A stretch of DNA of 64,000 nucleotides from Chitinophaga qingshengii (lineage in GTDB: Bacteria; Bacteroidota; Bacteroidia; Chitinophagales; Chitinophagaceae), in assembly GCF_014529935.1 (NCBI RefSeq), contig NZ_JACVFC010000001.1:2542001-2606000 (forward strand), in the 5' to 3' direction. Made by a program: the position numbers and the translations under genes. Below the pieces are notes generated by a model. That model had not been told where the DNA came from, did not search any database, and was given only the letters and a program-made list of their open reading frames with translations. This document shows positions 25,323 to 35,188 of this stretch, one piece after another. How positions within the stretch are numbered: position 1 is the first letter of the stretch; every line of letters starts with the position of its first letter.

Positions 25323-26912
25323 TTAGAGTTTCAGCAGCGCTTTCAGCGGATCTTTACCGAACAGCAGCTGTTCAGGATTTTCCAGCATTTCTTTCACTCT
25401 TACGAGGAAGCTTACAGACTCACGGCCGTCGATGATACGGTGGTCATAGCTCAGCGCAATGTACATCATCGGACGGATCACTACCTGGCCATTCACTGCC
25501 ATCGGGCGGTCCTGGATTTTATGCATACCCAGGATAGCGGATTGCGGAATGTTGATGATCGGTGTGCTCATCAGGGAGCCGAATACACCGCCATTGGTGA
25601 TGGTAAAGGTACCACCGGTCATTTCCGGAATGGTCAGTTTGTTCTCACGGGCTTTGGTAGCCAGTTCCAGTACTGCTTTTTCAATACCGGCCATATCCAG
25701 GCTTTCTGCATTGCGGATCACCGGTACTACCAGGCCTTTCGGAGCAGATACAGCGATGGAAACATCACAATAATCATGGTATACCAGTTCTTCGCCATCG
25801 ATGTAAGCGTTAACGGACGGGAACTCCTGTAAAGCGAAACAGCAGGCTTTGGTGAAGAAGCTCATAAAGCCCAGGTTCACCTCATGCTGTTTTTTGAATA
25901 TGTCTTTGTATTTCGCACGCAGCGCCATGATGTTGGTCATATCTACCTCGTTGAAGGTAGTGAGCATAGCGGTGGTGTTTTTAGCTTCTACCAGGCGGCG
26001 GGAAACTGTTTTCCGCAGGTTGCTCATTTTTTCGCGGCGTTCGTTGCGGCTGAACATTTCCTGTCCGATAGCTACACCCGGGTTTTGCAACGCGGCATAT
26101 ACATCGTCCTTCATGATTTTACCATGTACACCGCTACCTTTGATGGTAGACGGGTCCACCTGTTTATCGGCAATCACGGCAGCTGCTACCGGTGTAGTGC
26201 GGATATCATTCGGGATGCTGGTCACCGGCGCCTGTTGGGCCTGTGGTGCAGCAGCTTTAGCCGGCTGTGCTGCCGGTGCGGATGCAGCCGGTGCAGCCTT
26301 ACCTGCCGGACGGCCAACGCCGGTATCTATTTTGCAGGCTACGTCGCCTATTTTTAAAGTATCTCCTTCTTTGGCTACCAGGATCAGTGCACCCGCTTCT
26401 TCTGCATTCAGTTCAAAAGTGGCTTTTTCCGATTCCAGTTCACAAATCACTTCGTCCCTTTCCACATACTCACCATCTTTTTTAGTCCACTTCACCAGGG
26501 TTACTTCACTGATAGACTCCCCTACTGTAGGTACTTTCATTTCAATAACCCCTTTGTTGACTGCCGGCGCCGCAGGCGCTTCAGCTGTTGCCGGAGCAGC
26601 GGTAGCGGGTGCTGCCGGAGCAGCGGTAGCGGGTGCTGCCGGAGCCGCAGGTGCTGCTTCCTGTGCAGGCGCTGCTGCTGCAGTATCAATGGTACAAGCC
26701 ACATCCCCAATCTTCAGCGTGGCTCCTTCCTGTGCTGCAATCTTCAGAATACCTGCTTTTTCTGCATTCAGTTCAAAAGTGGCTTTCTCAGATTCCATTT
26801 CACACAACACTTCATCCTGCTGCACATAATCTCCGTCTTTTTTCAACCACTTTGCAATTGTGACCTCGCTAATAGATTCTCCTACCGTAGGGACTTTGAT
26901 TTCGATAACCAT
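25323..26912 (-). CDS. sucB: 2-oxoglutarate dehydrogenase E2 (dihydrolipoyl succinyltransferase), two lipoyl domains
   Basis: A 529-residue E2 core component. Two N-terminal lipoyl domains carry the modified lysines K43 and K162, both in [11 protein letters not shown]. They are joined by Ala/Pro-rich linkers. An E3-binding domain follows (about 235-275, [15 protein letters not shown]), then the acyltransferase domain with the catalytic [10 protein letters not shown] near residue 500. It transfers succinyl groups to CoA in the TCA cycle. Two lipoyl domains are more than the single one of E. coli SucB. It lies 102 bp after sucA. The E3 gene is not in the window. An E2 of a pyruvate complex is excluded by the sucA neighbour. 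Confidence 0.95.
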   Translation of the reverse strand: MVIEIKVPTVGESISEVTIAKWLKKDGDYVQQDEVLCEMESEKATFELNAEKAGILKIAAQEGATLKIGDVACTIDTAAAAPAQEAAPAAPAAPATAAPAAPATAAPATAEAPAAPAVNKGVIEMKVPTVGESISEVTLVKWTKKDGEYVERDEVICELESEKATFELNAEEAGALILVAKEGDTLKIGDVACKIDTGVGRPAGKAAPAASAPAAQPAKAAAPQAQQAPVTSIPNDIRTTPVAAAVIADKQVDPSTIKGSGVHGKIMKDDVYAALQNPGVAIGQEMFSRNERREKMSNLRKTVSRRLVEAKNTTAMLTTFNEVDMTNIMALRAKYKDIFKKQHEVNLGFMSFFTKACCFALQEFPSVNAYIDGEELVYHDYCDVSIAVSAPKGLVVPVIRNAESLDMAGIEKAVLELATKARENKLTIPEMTGGTFTITNGGVFGSLMSTPIINIPQSAILGMHKIQDRPMAVNGQVVIRPMMYIALSYDHRIIDGRESVSFLVRVKEMLENPEQLLFGKDPLKALLKL

Positions 26913-27014
26913 ATTTTATCAGTTGATGGTGAACCAGTGTTTAGCTGCTGACAATCTTCATCGCTAATGGCTAACAGCTGAACACTCGTTTCTGTTTATT
27001 GTTTGCTGTTTTAG

Positions 27015-29777
27015 TTAGATGTTAAAAGCAGTATCAATGATCTGCTGCTGCTCGCGGGCATGCACTTTGGCATAACCGGTGGCAGTAGATGCACTTGGAT
27101 TACGGCTGATAACACCATAGTTGATCTGCTTCAGGTTCATCTGCAGGTAAGTGGCAGCGCCCATATTCAGCGGCTCTTCCTGTACCCAGAAGAAAGTGGC
27201 GCCTTTGTATTTGGCTTCAATCGCTTCCAGCTGCTCTACCGGCAGCGGATACAACTGTTCCAGCCTTACAATGGCTACATCTTTACGGTTCTCTTTCACC
27301 TGTTTATCGCTCAGGTCAAAATACATTTTACCGGTGCAGAGTAATACTTTTTTCACCACAGAAGCATCTGTAATGAACGGATCATCCAGCACTTCCTTAA
27401 ATCCGCCGTGGGTAAACTCTTCCATCGTGGAATAGGCACCTACATGACGCAGATTGGCTTTCGGTGAGAAGTTGATCAACGGTTTGCGGAACTGCCAGGT
27501 CAGCTGACGACGCAGCGCATGGAAGAAGTTAGCTGCCGTGGTAATATTGGTGATAACCATATTTTCTTCCGCACAGGTCTGCAGGAAACGCTCCGGACGG
27601 GCATTGGAGTGGTCCGGGCCACCACCTTCATAACCATGAGGCAGTAACATCACCAGGCCATTCTGGGTCGTCCATTTCTGCTCAGCACTGCTGATATACT
27701 GGTCAATCACGGTTTGCGCGCCATTTACGAAGTCGCCATACTGCGCTTCCCAAACTACCAGGGCGTTAGGGTTGGCCATGGCATAACCATATTCAAAGCC
27801 CAGCACACCATATTCACTCAGCAGGGAGTTGTATATTCTGAATTTGCCCTGTTTATCGGACAGTTCACTTAAACGGTTATACGTTTCGTTGGTGTTTTCG
27901 TCAAACAGTACCGCATGACGATGGGAGAAAGTTCCGCGTTTTACGTCTTCCCCGCTCATCCGCACATCTTTACCTTCCGTCAGCAGGCTCGCATAAGCCA
28001 GCAGTTCGCCGGTGGCCCAGTCTACCTTACCTTCTTCCTGGTACAATTTAATTTTGTCCTGCAGCAGTTTGCTCACTTTACGCAGTGGAACAAAATTCTC
28101 CGGCCATTTCATCAGGCCATCGAACAGGCGTTTGAACTCTTCTTCTTTAATGGCAGTAACAGGAGAGCTTTCAAAATCTTCCCGGGTTGCTTTACGCAGT
28201 GCCTGCCACCATTCTTCGGGTTTCTGGTTGAAATAAGGCAGCGGATGTTGTTTTACTTCATCAAAACGTGCCTGGAGATCAGCCCAGAAAGAAGTTTCCA
28301 TTTCTTTGGCCAGGGCCTGCGCATCGGATTCACCGTTGTTGAGCAGGTACTGGGTATATACCTCACGCGGATTCGGATGTTTGTCGATCAGCGCATACAG
28401 GCTGGGCTGGGTGAATTTAGGCTCATCTCCCTCATTGTGGCCATGTTTGCGGTAACAAACCATGTCGATGTAGATGTCCTCGTTAAATTCCTGACGATAA
28501 CGGGCAGCCAGCTGGGATACTTTCACCACCGCTTCTGTGTCGTCGCCATTTACGTGGAATACCGGCGCCTGTACAATGGAGGCTACGCTGGTACAGTAGT
28601 CAGAAGAGCGGGCGTCGTCAAAGTCGGTGGTAAAACCGATCTGGTTGTTGATCACAAAGTGAATGGTACCACCCGTGTAGTAACCTTTCAGTTTGCTCAT
28701 CTGTTCTACTTCATATACGATACCCTGACCGGCAACAGCGGCGTCGCCATGAATCAGGATAGGCAATATTTTATCATAGTCGCTGTCGTAGATCACGTCT
28801 GCCTTACTGCGGGAAAATCCGATCACGATCGGATCTACCACTTCCAGGTGGGAAGGGTTAGGCATCAGCTGCAGGTTAACCGCCTTGCCGGCAGGTGTTG
28901 TTATCTGGGAACGGAAACCGAGGTGATATTTTACGTCACCGCTGCCCATGGTCATATCCGGAACCGCCAGGCCTTCAAACTCGTTGAAGATCTGCTCATA
29001 GGTTTTACCCAGGATATTGGCCAGTACGTTCAAACGGCCACGGTGTGCCATACCGATTACGGACTCCTGTACGCCGTATTCAGCGGCAGTATTGATCATC
29101 GCGTCCAGCGCCGGAATAGTGGATTCCCCACCTTCCAGGCCAAAACGTTTCTGACCGATATATTTGGTATGCAGGAATTTTTCGAAAATAACGCCCTGGT
29201 TCAGTTTCTGCATCACGCGACGACGCTGTTCCAGTGAAAGCGGCGTGGTCATGAGCTTTTCAAACTCCTTCTCCAGCCATTTAGCCTTATCGCGGTCATT
29301 GATATAGGTATACTGAATACCAACAGAACCAGCGTAAATCTTTTTCAGATGCGCTACAATCTCCTCCAGTGTGGCATCTTTCAGACCAATCGCGGTACCT
29401 GCGTAGAACCGGGTTTTGAGATCAGCATCTCCCAGTCCATAGCTGGCCAGATCGAGGTTGGCCCTTCTGTCTTTTCTTTCACGGATAGGGTTGGTTTTGG
29501 CAATGAGATGGCCCTTTTTGCGGTATGCCATGATCAGGCGGTACACGCCCAATTCCTTGGCCTGTTGATCACCATTCACCGGCACTGAGCCGCCGCCTGC
29601 TGCCGTAGCCGCACCTGCCGCTTTACCATTTGCATTTGCGTTGGAAACCGCAAAATCAAATCCTTCAAAAAACTTCACCCAATCAGGGTCTACAGAATTG
29701 GGATCTTTGAGGAAATCCTGGTATAACGATTCAATGTAAGCAGGATGTGAGTTGGTGACAAATGAGAAGTCCTTCAT
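27015..29777 (-). CDS. sucA: 2-oxoglutarate dehydrogenase E1
   Basis: A 920-residue thiamine-diphosphate E1 of the normal size. N-terminal DFSFVTNSHPAYIESLYQDF is the usual E2-binding tail, then a thiamine-binding half with GMAHRGRLNVLANILGK, HGDAAVAGQG and VINNQIGFTT, and a transketolase-like C-terminal half with VWEAQYGDFVNGAQ and LPHGYEGGGPDHSNAR. It decarboxylates 2-oxoglutarate and passes succinyl to SucB. It is first in the sucA-sucB operon. A 440-codon antisense frame over the gene has no recognisable product and is a shadow. Confidence 0.97.
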   Translation of the reverse strand: MKDFSFVTNSHPAYIESLYQDFLKDPNSVDPDWVKFFEGFDFAVSNANANGKAAGAATAAGGGSVPVNGDQQAKELGVYRLIMAYRKKGHLIAKTNPIRERKDRRANLDLASYGLGDADLKTRFYAGTAIGLKDATLEEIVAHLKKIYAGSVGIQYTYINDRDKAKWLEKEFEKLMTTPLSLEQRRRVMQKLNQGVIFEKFLHTKYIGQKRFGLEGGESTIPALDAMINTAAEYGVQESVIGMAHRGRLNVLANILGKTYEQIFNEFEGLAVPDMTMGSGDVKYHLGFRSQITTPAGKAVNLQLMPNPSHLEVVDPIVIGFSRSKADVIYDSDYDKILPILIHGDAAVAGQGIVYEVEQMSKLKGYYTGGTIHFVINNQIGFTTDFDDARSSDYCTSVASIVQAPVFHVNGDDTEAVVKVSQLAARYRQEFNEDIYIDMVCYRKHGHNEGDEPKFTQPSLYALIDKHPNPREVYTQYLLNNGESDAQALAKEMETSFWADLQARFDEVKQHPLPYFNQKPEEWWQALRKATREDFESSPVTAIKEEEFKRLFDGLMKWPENFVPLRKVSKLLQDKIKLYQEEGKVDWATGELLAYASLLTEGKDVRMSGEDVKRGTFSHRHAVLFDENTNETYNRLSELSDKQGKFRIYNSLLSEYGVLGFEYGYAMANPNALVVWEAQYGDFVNGAQTVIDQYISSAEQKWTTQNGLVMLLPHGYEGGGPDHSNARPERFLQTCAEENMVITNITTAANFFHALRRQLTWQFRKPLINFSPKANLRHVGAYSTMEEFTHGGFKEVLDDPFITDASVVKKVLLCTGKMYFDLSDKQVKENRKDVAIVRLEQLYPLPVEQLEAIEAKYKGATFFWVQEEPLNMGAATYLQMNLKQINYGVISRNPSASTATGYAKVHAREQQQIIDTAFNI

Positions 29778-29974
29778 TTACAACGAGTTTTGCTGATCTT
29801 CAGTTCAAATACTTTTCTGTTGGTGTCCCGATATATTAATATATGGGATTGCAAATATCGCACGTTTTTCAATACAGAGGATGGAAAAAATGAGAAAATA
29901 TCATATGATTTCAACTGATTGTAAATAACATTTAATGCCTTACTTTTGACCCCGGACGGAAAACTTGTTTTTTG

Positions 29975-30006
29975 TTTGTTTGGTATTTGGAATATCCTTA
30001 CCTTTG
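29975..30006 (+). promoter_or_regulatory. Promoter of rpsT
   Basis: TTTG (29975-29978), 20 nt, TACCTTTG (29999-30006) is a full Bacteroidota promoter 25 nt before the rpsT ATG. A second match, TACTTTTG at 29941-29948, could be an alternative upstream -7 element. Confidence 0.75.
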
Positions 30007-30031
30007 CCGTCCGAAACTTGAAATTTGAAAA

Positions 30032-30286
30032 ATGGCAAATCATAAAGCAACGAAAAAAGACGTACGTCAAAGCAAAAAGCGTAATGAACGTAACCGTTAC
30101 TACGGCAAAACTACCCGTAATGCCATCCGTGACCTGAAGGCAATTACCGACAAAGCGCAAGCAGAGAAAGAATTATCCGATGTGGCATCTATGATTGACA
30201 AGCTGGCTAAACGTAACGTTATCCACAAAAACAAAGCAGCAAATCTGAAAAGCAAGCTGGCTAAGAAAATAGCTTCTATCGCTTAA
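30032..30286 (+). CDS. rpsT: 30S ribosomal protein S20
   Basis: An 84-residue, very basic helical protein of the expected S20 length. Hallmarks are [18 protein letters not shown] at the N terminus and the C-terminal [17 protein letters not shown]. It binds 16S rRNA in the small subunit. It is monocistronic, with a consensus promoter upstream and a clear terminator downstream. Confidence 0.97.
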   Translation: MANHKATKKDVRQSKKRNERNRYYGKTTRNAIRDLKAITDKAQAEKELSDVASMIDKLAKRNVIHKNKAANLKSKLAKKIASIA

Positions 30287-30311
30287 TTACTTTTCAGTAA
30301 CAAATATTTAC

Positions 30312-30346
30312 AGCTCTTCCTTGCTAAGGAAGGGCTTTTTGTTTTT
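30312..30346 (+). terminator. Terminator of rpsT
   Basis: An 11-bp stem (AGCTCTTCCTT with AAGGAAGGGCT, one G-T pair, 3-nt loop) is followed by a T-rich run. Confidence 0.85.
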
Positions 30347-30375
30347 CCTATCGCCTTCATATTTTTTTTCTTCTT

Positions 30376-32106
30376 ATGAGAAAACTATTCACAATCATAG
30401 CGCTTATGTTGATGGGAGCCTCCGCGCAAACCCAAAACTTTACTACCCGCTATGAAAAAACCGATGGCCGTGAAACAGCCACCTATGCGGAAGTAATCCA
30501 GTATTACCGGCAACTGGCCACCCGTTATCCACAATCCTTAAAAATGATCACCGTCGGTACTACCGACGCAGGTTTCCCACTCCACCTGGTCATCTGCTCC
30601 CCCACCCAAGATTTTGACTTTAACAGCCTCCACCGTAAAAACAAACGGATCATATTGATTAATAATGGTATACATCCAGGCGAACCCGACGGTATAGACG
30701 CCTCCATGATGCTGCTCCGCGATATCGCCCAGGGCAAAACCAAACTGCCGGATAATATCGTGCTCGCAGTTATCCCGGTGTATAATATCGGCGGCATGCT
30801 CAACCGTTCGGCTTACTACCGGGTAGATCAAAACGGGCCTGACGCCTTCGGCTCCCGCGGCAACGGTCAAAACCTGGACCTCAACCGCGATTTTATCAAG
30901 ACCGACTCTAAAAACGCCCTCGCCTTCCAGCAGATATACCACCTCACCGACCCGGACGTGTTCATCGATAACCATGTGAGTAACGGGGCCGATTATCAGC
31001 ATATCATCACCCTGCTCTCTACCCAATACAATAAACTGGGTGGCCCCATGGGAGAATTCCTGCACAATACCTTCGAACCAGGCCTCTACCAGCTGATGAA
31101 AGCCAAAGGTTACGACCTGGTACCCTACGTGAACCACTTCGACGAAACACCCGACAGCGGCTGGGTAGAGTTCTCCGACGTGCCACGCTACTCTTCCGGC
31201 TACACGACCCTTTTCCATACTTTCGGATTCGTACCGGAAACACATATGCTCAAACCTTATCCACAACGGGTAAAAGCTACCTACGCCCTGATGGAGTCCT
31301 TCATCCGCTTCACCAGTGAACACAGCGCAGCCATCAAACAACTGCGGGACCAAACCAAACAAAGTGTGCTCACTCAAAAAAGTTTCCCGCTGTCCTGGAA
31401 GTTCGACATGACAAAATACAGCCTGATCACTTTCAAGGGCTTTACCTCCGGACACAAGCCCAGCAATATCTCCGGCTTACCCCGCCTGTATTACGACCGC
31501 AACAAGCCCTACGAAAAACAGGTAAAGTTCTATAACTACGCCAACGCGGAAAATTATGTGGATAAACCACAGGCCTATGTCATCCCGCAAGGCTGGTGGA
31601 CAGTGATCGACCTGTTGAAAAACAACCGCGTACAAATGCAGCGCCTGCAAAAAGACACCACTGTCTACGTAGAAGTATATCATATCGCCGATTTCAAAAC
31701 CTATCCCAGGCCTTTTGAAAAACATTACCTGCATACAGATATAAAAGTCACCAGCAGCAAGGATTCTATCCATTTCCGCAGCGGTGATTATTATATCCCG
31801 ATGAACCAGACGGCCAACCGTTTCCTCATGGAAACACTGGAACCTGCCGCCGGCGATTCCTATTTTGCCTGGAATTTCTTTGATGCCATCCTGGGACAGA
31901 AAGAAGGTTATTCCCCCTATGTTTTTGAAGATACCGGCGCGGAATACCTGAAAAATCATCCGGAGCTGCAAACGGCGCTGAACAAGAAAAAAGCCAGCGA
32001 CACTGCTTTTGCAAACAGCGCCAGTGCACAGCTGGGCTTTATCTATAAAAACACACCGTACGCCGAACCGGAATACATGCGGTATCCGGTGTACCGGGTG
32101 TTATAA
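30376..32106 (+). CDS. M14 family zinc carboxypeptidase, secreted
   Basis: A 576-residue protein with a signal peptide (residues 1-17, ending ASA) and an M14 metallocarboxypeptidase domain. The zinc site HxxE is H100 and E103 in NNGIHPGEPDGIDA, with GQNLDLNRDFIKTDS and DNHVSNGADYQH further on as the substrate-binding and third-ligand regions. Beyond about residue 350 is an additional region of unknown role. It would trim C-terminal residues of peptides in the periplasm or outside the cell; whether it acts on peptidoglycan peptides or proteins is unclear. Confidence 0.88.
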   Translation: MRKLFTIIALMLMGASAQTQNFTTRYEKTDGRETATYAEVIQYYRQLATRYPQSLKMITVGTTDAGFPLHLVICSPTQDFDFNSLHRKNKRIILINNGIHPGEPDGIDASMMLLRDIAQGKTKLPDNIVLAVIPVYNIGGMLNRSAYYRVDQNGPDAFGSRGNGQNLDLNRDFIKTDSKNALAFQQIYHLTDPDVFIDNHVSNGADYQHIITLLSTQYNKLGGPMGEFLHNTFEPGLYQLMKAKGYDLVPYVNHFDETPDSGWVEFSDVPRYSSGYTTLFHTFGFVPETHMLKPYPQRVKATYALMESFIRFTSEHSAAIKQLRDQTKQSVLTQKSFPLSWKFDMTKYSLITFKGFTSGHKPSNISGLPRLYYDRNKPYEKQVKFYNYANAENYVDKPQAYVIPQGWWTVIDLLKNNRVQMQRLQKDTTVYVEVYHIADFKTYPRPFEKHYLHTDIKVTSSKDSIHFRSGDYYIPMNQTANRFLMETLEPAAGDSYFAWNFFDAILGQKEGYSPYVFEDTGAEYLKNHPELQTALNKKKASDTAFANSASAQLGFIYKNTPYAEPEYMRYPVYRVL

Positions 32107-32116
32107 TCAGCAATAC

Positions 32117-32164
32117 CCCATGAAAAAGGGAGATGCCGCCATTGGCATCTCCCTTTTTCATGGG
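32117..32164. terminator. Bidirectional terminator, 21-bp stem
   Basis: The arms 32117-32137 and 32144-32164 form a near-perfect hairpin with A-run and T-run bases, so it serves the M14 gene on one strand and the small membrane protein gene on the other. Confidence 0.85.
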
Positions 32165-32184
32165 CACATATATGACCAACGGGC

Positions 32185-32379
32185 TTAACTAAATCGTTTT
32201 ACTATCAAGCTCAAAATAAAACCGATCATACTGGTAATAAGGAAAAAGGAAGCTATCATACCGATTTGAAGGTATTTATCCGCGTCCGCATTTGTCAGGT
32301 GTCTCATAGCTGCCGCATAACTTAATCCAAGCGTTAAAATAGCCAGGATATTCAGCCCCAGAAAGATTTTGCTTTTCAT
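32185..32379 (-). CDS. Small two-helix membrane protein
   Basis: A 64-residue protein when started at the internal ATG (MKSKIFLG). Two hydrophobic segments (about 4-23 and 39-59) are separated by a short polar loop (RHLTNADADKY) and end in a basic tail, suggesting an inner-membrane protein. A longer frame begins at 32430, but its extra 17 residues are Cys-rich and unlike a membrane protein start, so the shorter start is preferred. No family is recognised. Confidence 0.5.
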   Translation of the reverse strand: MKSKIFLGLNILAILTLGLSYAAAMRHLTNADADKYLQIGMIASFFLITSMIGFILSLIVKRFS

Positions 32380-32579
32380 AGTCAAACATTTTAAATATGT
32401 AAATAAAACGCAAATTGAACAGGTTTTCACCTTTAATACATTGCTTCCATAACAACATATACCATTAAAGACTCATTAAGCAGCTCAATAGGTGCAGTCT
32501 ATTAACACATAAATAAAATTACAATGCGAAAAGATAGGTTGACATCTTTCCTTACAGATAAATGGGAGAAAGCAGAAGA

Positions 32580-33623
32580 TTAAACCCGCTCCAGCACCAT
32601 AATGGCATGTTGCTCGCCGTAAAAATGATTATATAGTAAAATCTTGCCGGCAGTAGCCGGAATATCTTTCAGCATAGGGAACCATTGTGCCGGAACCTGC
32701 TGTGCATGCAGTATCTGCGCGCCCAGCCACATACCGAAAGCACCGGCTGTATCATGCTCACCGCAAAGATGTTTGAACGGCAACTGTGGTATACCGGGCA
32801 ACAGGGTATCCAGTTGCTGATAGTAGTGCTCGTACCGGCTATCTCCATTGCGGCCGGTCAGCACCAGGTCTGCCCCCGCTGCCATTTCGGCCAATGCAGC
32901 AGCCAGTTTCGCCTCAGCAGGTTTATACAGCATCTTAAAACCGGTCAGTGCGGCCTTACTGTTTGGGGCAGGCGTTCCCGTTAGTAAAAAGAAAGTGGCG
33001 CCTTCTCCTGCGATACTGCCAGGGGTAAGCGTTTCGTATAATGCGCGGTTATCGGTAGGCGCATCTTTCCAAAAACCAATACGGCTTTTAATATAAAAAT
33101 GTTCAGCGGTAATTTCTTCAAAAGCGCCGGTCAGTGTGTTGGGCGCCCCTTCTGCCAACAGCATCATACTATCCAGCAGGGCGTTTTCAAAAGAAAAACC
33201 ACGGTGTACAAAAGTGTTGTTATAGGCGGTGCCCTTTACCTGTAAAGCTATCAAACCGTTGACGGAGTTGTAGGTGGACTGGATAAAGGGAGTAGGGTTC
33301 AGCGCTGTTTCCTTGTATTGCTCTATTTCCCGGATGAACTTCTCCGTATCCTGGAGACTGCCTTTGCCGGTACCGGTCACAATAGGGCCAATCGTTTCCA
33401 CGCCGCTGCCGTTGATACATTGCAGCGCGGTAGTGAGCCCTATTTTCAGGACCCGCGTCATACGGCGCAGACTGTTGGCAGGAATAAACGGTTTGTAATC
33501 AGGCTCTACACAGGCAAGCAGGTTTTTATCTGTATGCACCAGCGGCGCGGAAAAAATATCCCCCTGAAACGTAGTCTGTGGGGAAATAGCCGCCATTCCT
33601 TGTATGTAACACTTAACCTTCAT
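32580..33623 (-). CDS. Beta-ketoacyl synthase-like protein lacking the active-site Cys
   Basis: A 347-residue thiolase-fold protein with the N-terminal ketosynthase pattern (IQGMAAISPQTTF, TGTGKGSLQDTEKF, STYNSVNGLIALQ). The region that should hold the nucleophilic Cys reads TFVHRGFSFENALLDS, so there is no Cys there, and the HGT and GHT histidine motifs are not evident. It is therefore unlikely to condense acyl chains itself and may act as a chain-length-factor-like partner of the complete ketosynthase upstream, with which it overlaps by 11 bp. It is the last gene of the dialkylresorcinol-type cluster. Chain-length factor is inference from degeneration and pairing. Confidence 0.8.
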   Translation of the reverse strand: MKVKCYIQGMAAISPQTTFQGDIFSAPLVHTDKNLLACVEPDYKPFIPANSLRRMTRVLKIGLTTALQCINGSGVETIGPIVTGTGKGSLQDTEKFIREIEQYKETALNPTPFIQSTYNSVNGLIALQVKGTAYNNTFVHRGFSFENALLDSMMLLAEGAPNTLTGAFEEITAEHFYIKSRIGFWKDAPTDNRALYETLTPGSIAGEGATFFLLTGTPAPNSKAALTGFKMLYKPAEAKLAAALAEMAAGADLVLTGRNGDSRYEHYYQQLDTLLPGIPQLPFKHLCGEHDTAGAFGMWLGAQILHAQQVPAQWFPMLKDIPATAGKILLYNHFYGEQHAIMVLERV

Positions 33624-34827
33624 ATTTGCTGATCACCAGGGAGGCGTTGTTTCCTCCGAAGCCGAATGAATTTGAAATAACATTGTTCACGGAAACGCCT
33701 TCCATCAGCTCCGTTACCGGCGTAATGTTCAGCTCTTCCATTTTTTCCTTAAAGTTGAGATTGGGGAATATGATTCCCTGTTGGATGGCCAGCACGGCAT
33801 AGATAGCTTCTATCGCTCCCGCTGCTGCCAGGGTGTGACCGGTAAACGGCTTGGTGGAACTAAACCGCGGTACCCCGCTGCCAAACAGCCTCTCCAGTGC
33901 TTTACCTTCAGACACGTCATTGTTGAGCGTGGCGGTACCATGTACATTGATATAATCTACTTCCCCGAGTGTTCTGCCACTCATTGCCAGGGCGCTTTTC
34001 ATGGCTTCATAGGCGCCATCGCCGTCGGGGGAGGGCGATGTAGGATGAAACGCTTCATTGGCGTTGCAATAGCCGGTGAACTCCGCCAGTATACGACTGT
34101 TGTTGGCCCGGGCAAACGACTCGCTTTCCAATACAAGATAAGCGGCGCCTTCACCAAGGTTAAGGCCGGTACGCTGCTGGTCAAACGGCCGGCAGAATTG
34201 CTTATCAATATTTTTCAGGGAATTGAAACCATTCAGGGTAAAGCGTGTCAGCGCTTCTGTACCACCGCATACCATCCGGGGCAGGAACCCCTGTTTAATC
34301 ATACGGGCGCCGAACATCAGGGCATTGGCAGAAGATGAACAGGCAGTGCTGATGGTGGCAATATGTTCACTGAAACCAACGATGTCGGCTATACGTTGCG
34401 TACAGTCGGCACAGTCAAGGGTATCAATATATTGCAGGAAAGTCCCGTTTTTTTCGGGGTTGATGATATCAAAGTAAACCTTTTCCGTATCGCACATGCC
34501 GCCTACGGTGCTGGCATTGATAAAGCCGGTGGGGGCTGATTGTATGTCTGCGATACCCGCCTGCCGCAACGCTTCCCGCATAGCGGCCAGTCCCAGCAGG
34601 GTAGTGCGCGTATATCCTTCCCGGGGAGTGATGCCGGCAAGGGCAAACAATGCATCATTGTTATGCTTTACTTCCGCTACCGGCAACACTTGTTTGTATA
34701 TGGTATCAATATAACTGGTAAAACCAAGTCCACTGCGTTGTTGCCGCAATCGTTCCAGGTTTTCAGCCACATTATCACCTATGGCGGTGATCATTCCCAT
34801 CCCTGTTATAAACACTCTTTCCGCCAT
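33613..34827 (-). CDS. Beta-ketoacyl-ACP synthase (KAS I/II type) of the DAR cluster
   Basis: A 404-residue ketosynthase with an intact triad: C163 in ISTACSSSANAL, H296 in NVHGTAT and H331 in KPFTGHTLAAAG. The C-terminal NSFGFGGNNASLV is typical. It extends acyl chains on the cluster's carrier protein. It follows the ACP gene by 12 bp and overlaps the Cys-less ketosynthase-like gene. It most likely supplies a specialised beta-keto acyl precursor rather than acting in housekeeping fatty acid synthesis, judging from the neighbours. Confidence 0.9.
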   Translation of the reverse strand: MAERVFITGMGMITAIGDNVAENLERLRQQRSGLGFTSYIDTIYKQVLPVAEVKHNNDALFALAGITPREGYTRTTLLGLAAMREALRQAGIADIQSAPTGFINASTVGGMCDTEKVYFDIINPEKNGTFLQYIDTLDCADCTQRIADIVGFSEHIATISTACSSSANALMFGARMIKQGFLPRMVCGGTEALTRFTLNGFNSLKNIDKQFCRPFDQQRTGLNLGEGAAYLVLESESFARANNSRILAEFTGYCNANEAFHPTSPSPDGDGAYEAMKSALAMSGRTLGEVDYINVHGTATLNNDVSEGKALERLFGSGVPRFSSTKPFTGHTLAAAGAIEAIYAVLAIQQGIIFPNLNFKEKMEELNITPVTELMEGVSVNNVISNSFGFGGNNASLVISKYEG

Positions 34828-34839
34828 ATCAGCTTATAC

Positions 34840-35097
34840 TTATGCCGGCTGTTTAGATTGGATAAAGTCGGCCATGGACTGCACAGATTGCAGGATTTTA
34901 CGTCCTTCCCGGGGATCTTCCACTTTAATATGATATTGTCTTTCCAGCAACACCATCAGCTCCAGGGAGTCGATGCTGTCCAGACCAAGCCCTTCACCAA
35001 ATAAAGGCGCGTTGTCGTCAATATCTTCCGGTTTGGTATCCTGCAGATTTAATGCTTCAATGATCTGCGCTTTGAGTTTGCTTTTTAATTCTTCCAT
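34840..35097 (-). CDS. Acyl carrier protein of the DAR cluster
   Basis: An 85-residue carrier protein with the phosphopantetheine serine S41 in GLDSIDSLELMVLLE. The N-terminal half is acidic and helical; the C terminus has HIKVEDPREGRKI. It carries the growing chain for the adjacent ketosynthases. It is 91 bp after the ABC permease and 12 bp before the ketosynthase. Confidence 0.92.
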   Translation of the reverse strand: MEELKSKLKAQIIEALNLQDTKPEDIDDNAPLFGEGLGLDSIDSLELMVLLERQYHIKVEDPREGRKILQSVQSMADFIQSKQPA

Positions 35098-35188
35098 AAT
35101 AAAGTTGTAGGTTTATCCCGTGCTGCACGCGGGGATTCCCTTTGTGGGGAGTAAAAATACAGTTTTACTGCTGTTTAGAAAATATTTA

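Noticed and set aside
25849..26829. A 326-codon open frame antisense to sucB
   Set aside because: The Ala/Gly-rich stretches mirror the Ala/Pro linker codons of SucB; no independent protein signal.
26925..27000. Possible inverted repeat between sucA and sucB
   Set aside because: Only short, poorly matched arms; not clearly a member of the repeat families.
27915..29237. A 440-codon open frame antisense to sucA
   Set aside because: Composition is typical of a shadow (many Phe, His, Arg in runs), no domain is seen, and the sense frame encodes full-length SucA.
32524..32583. A 19-codon plus-strand frame between the small membrane gene and the ketosynthase-like gene
   Set aside because: Too short to judge, with no promoter, ribosome site or homology that I can see.
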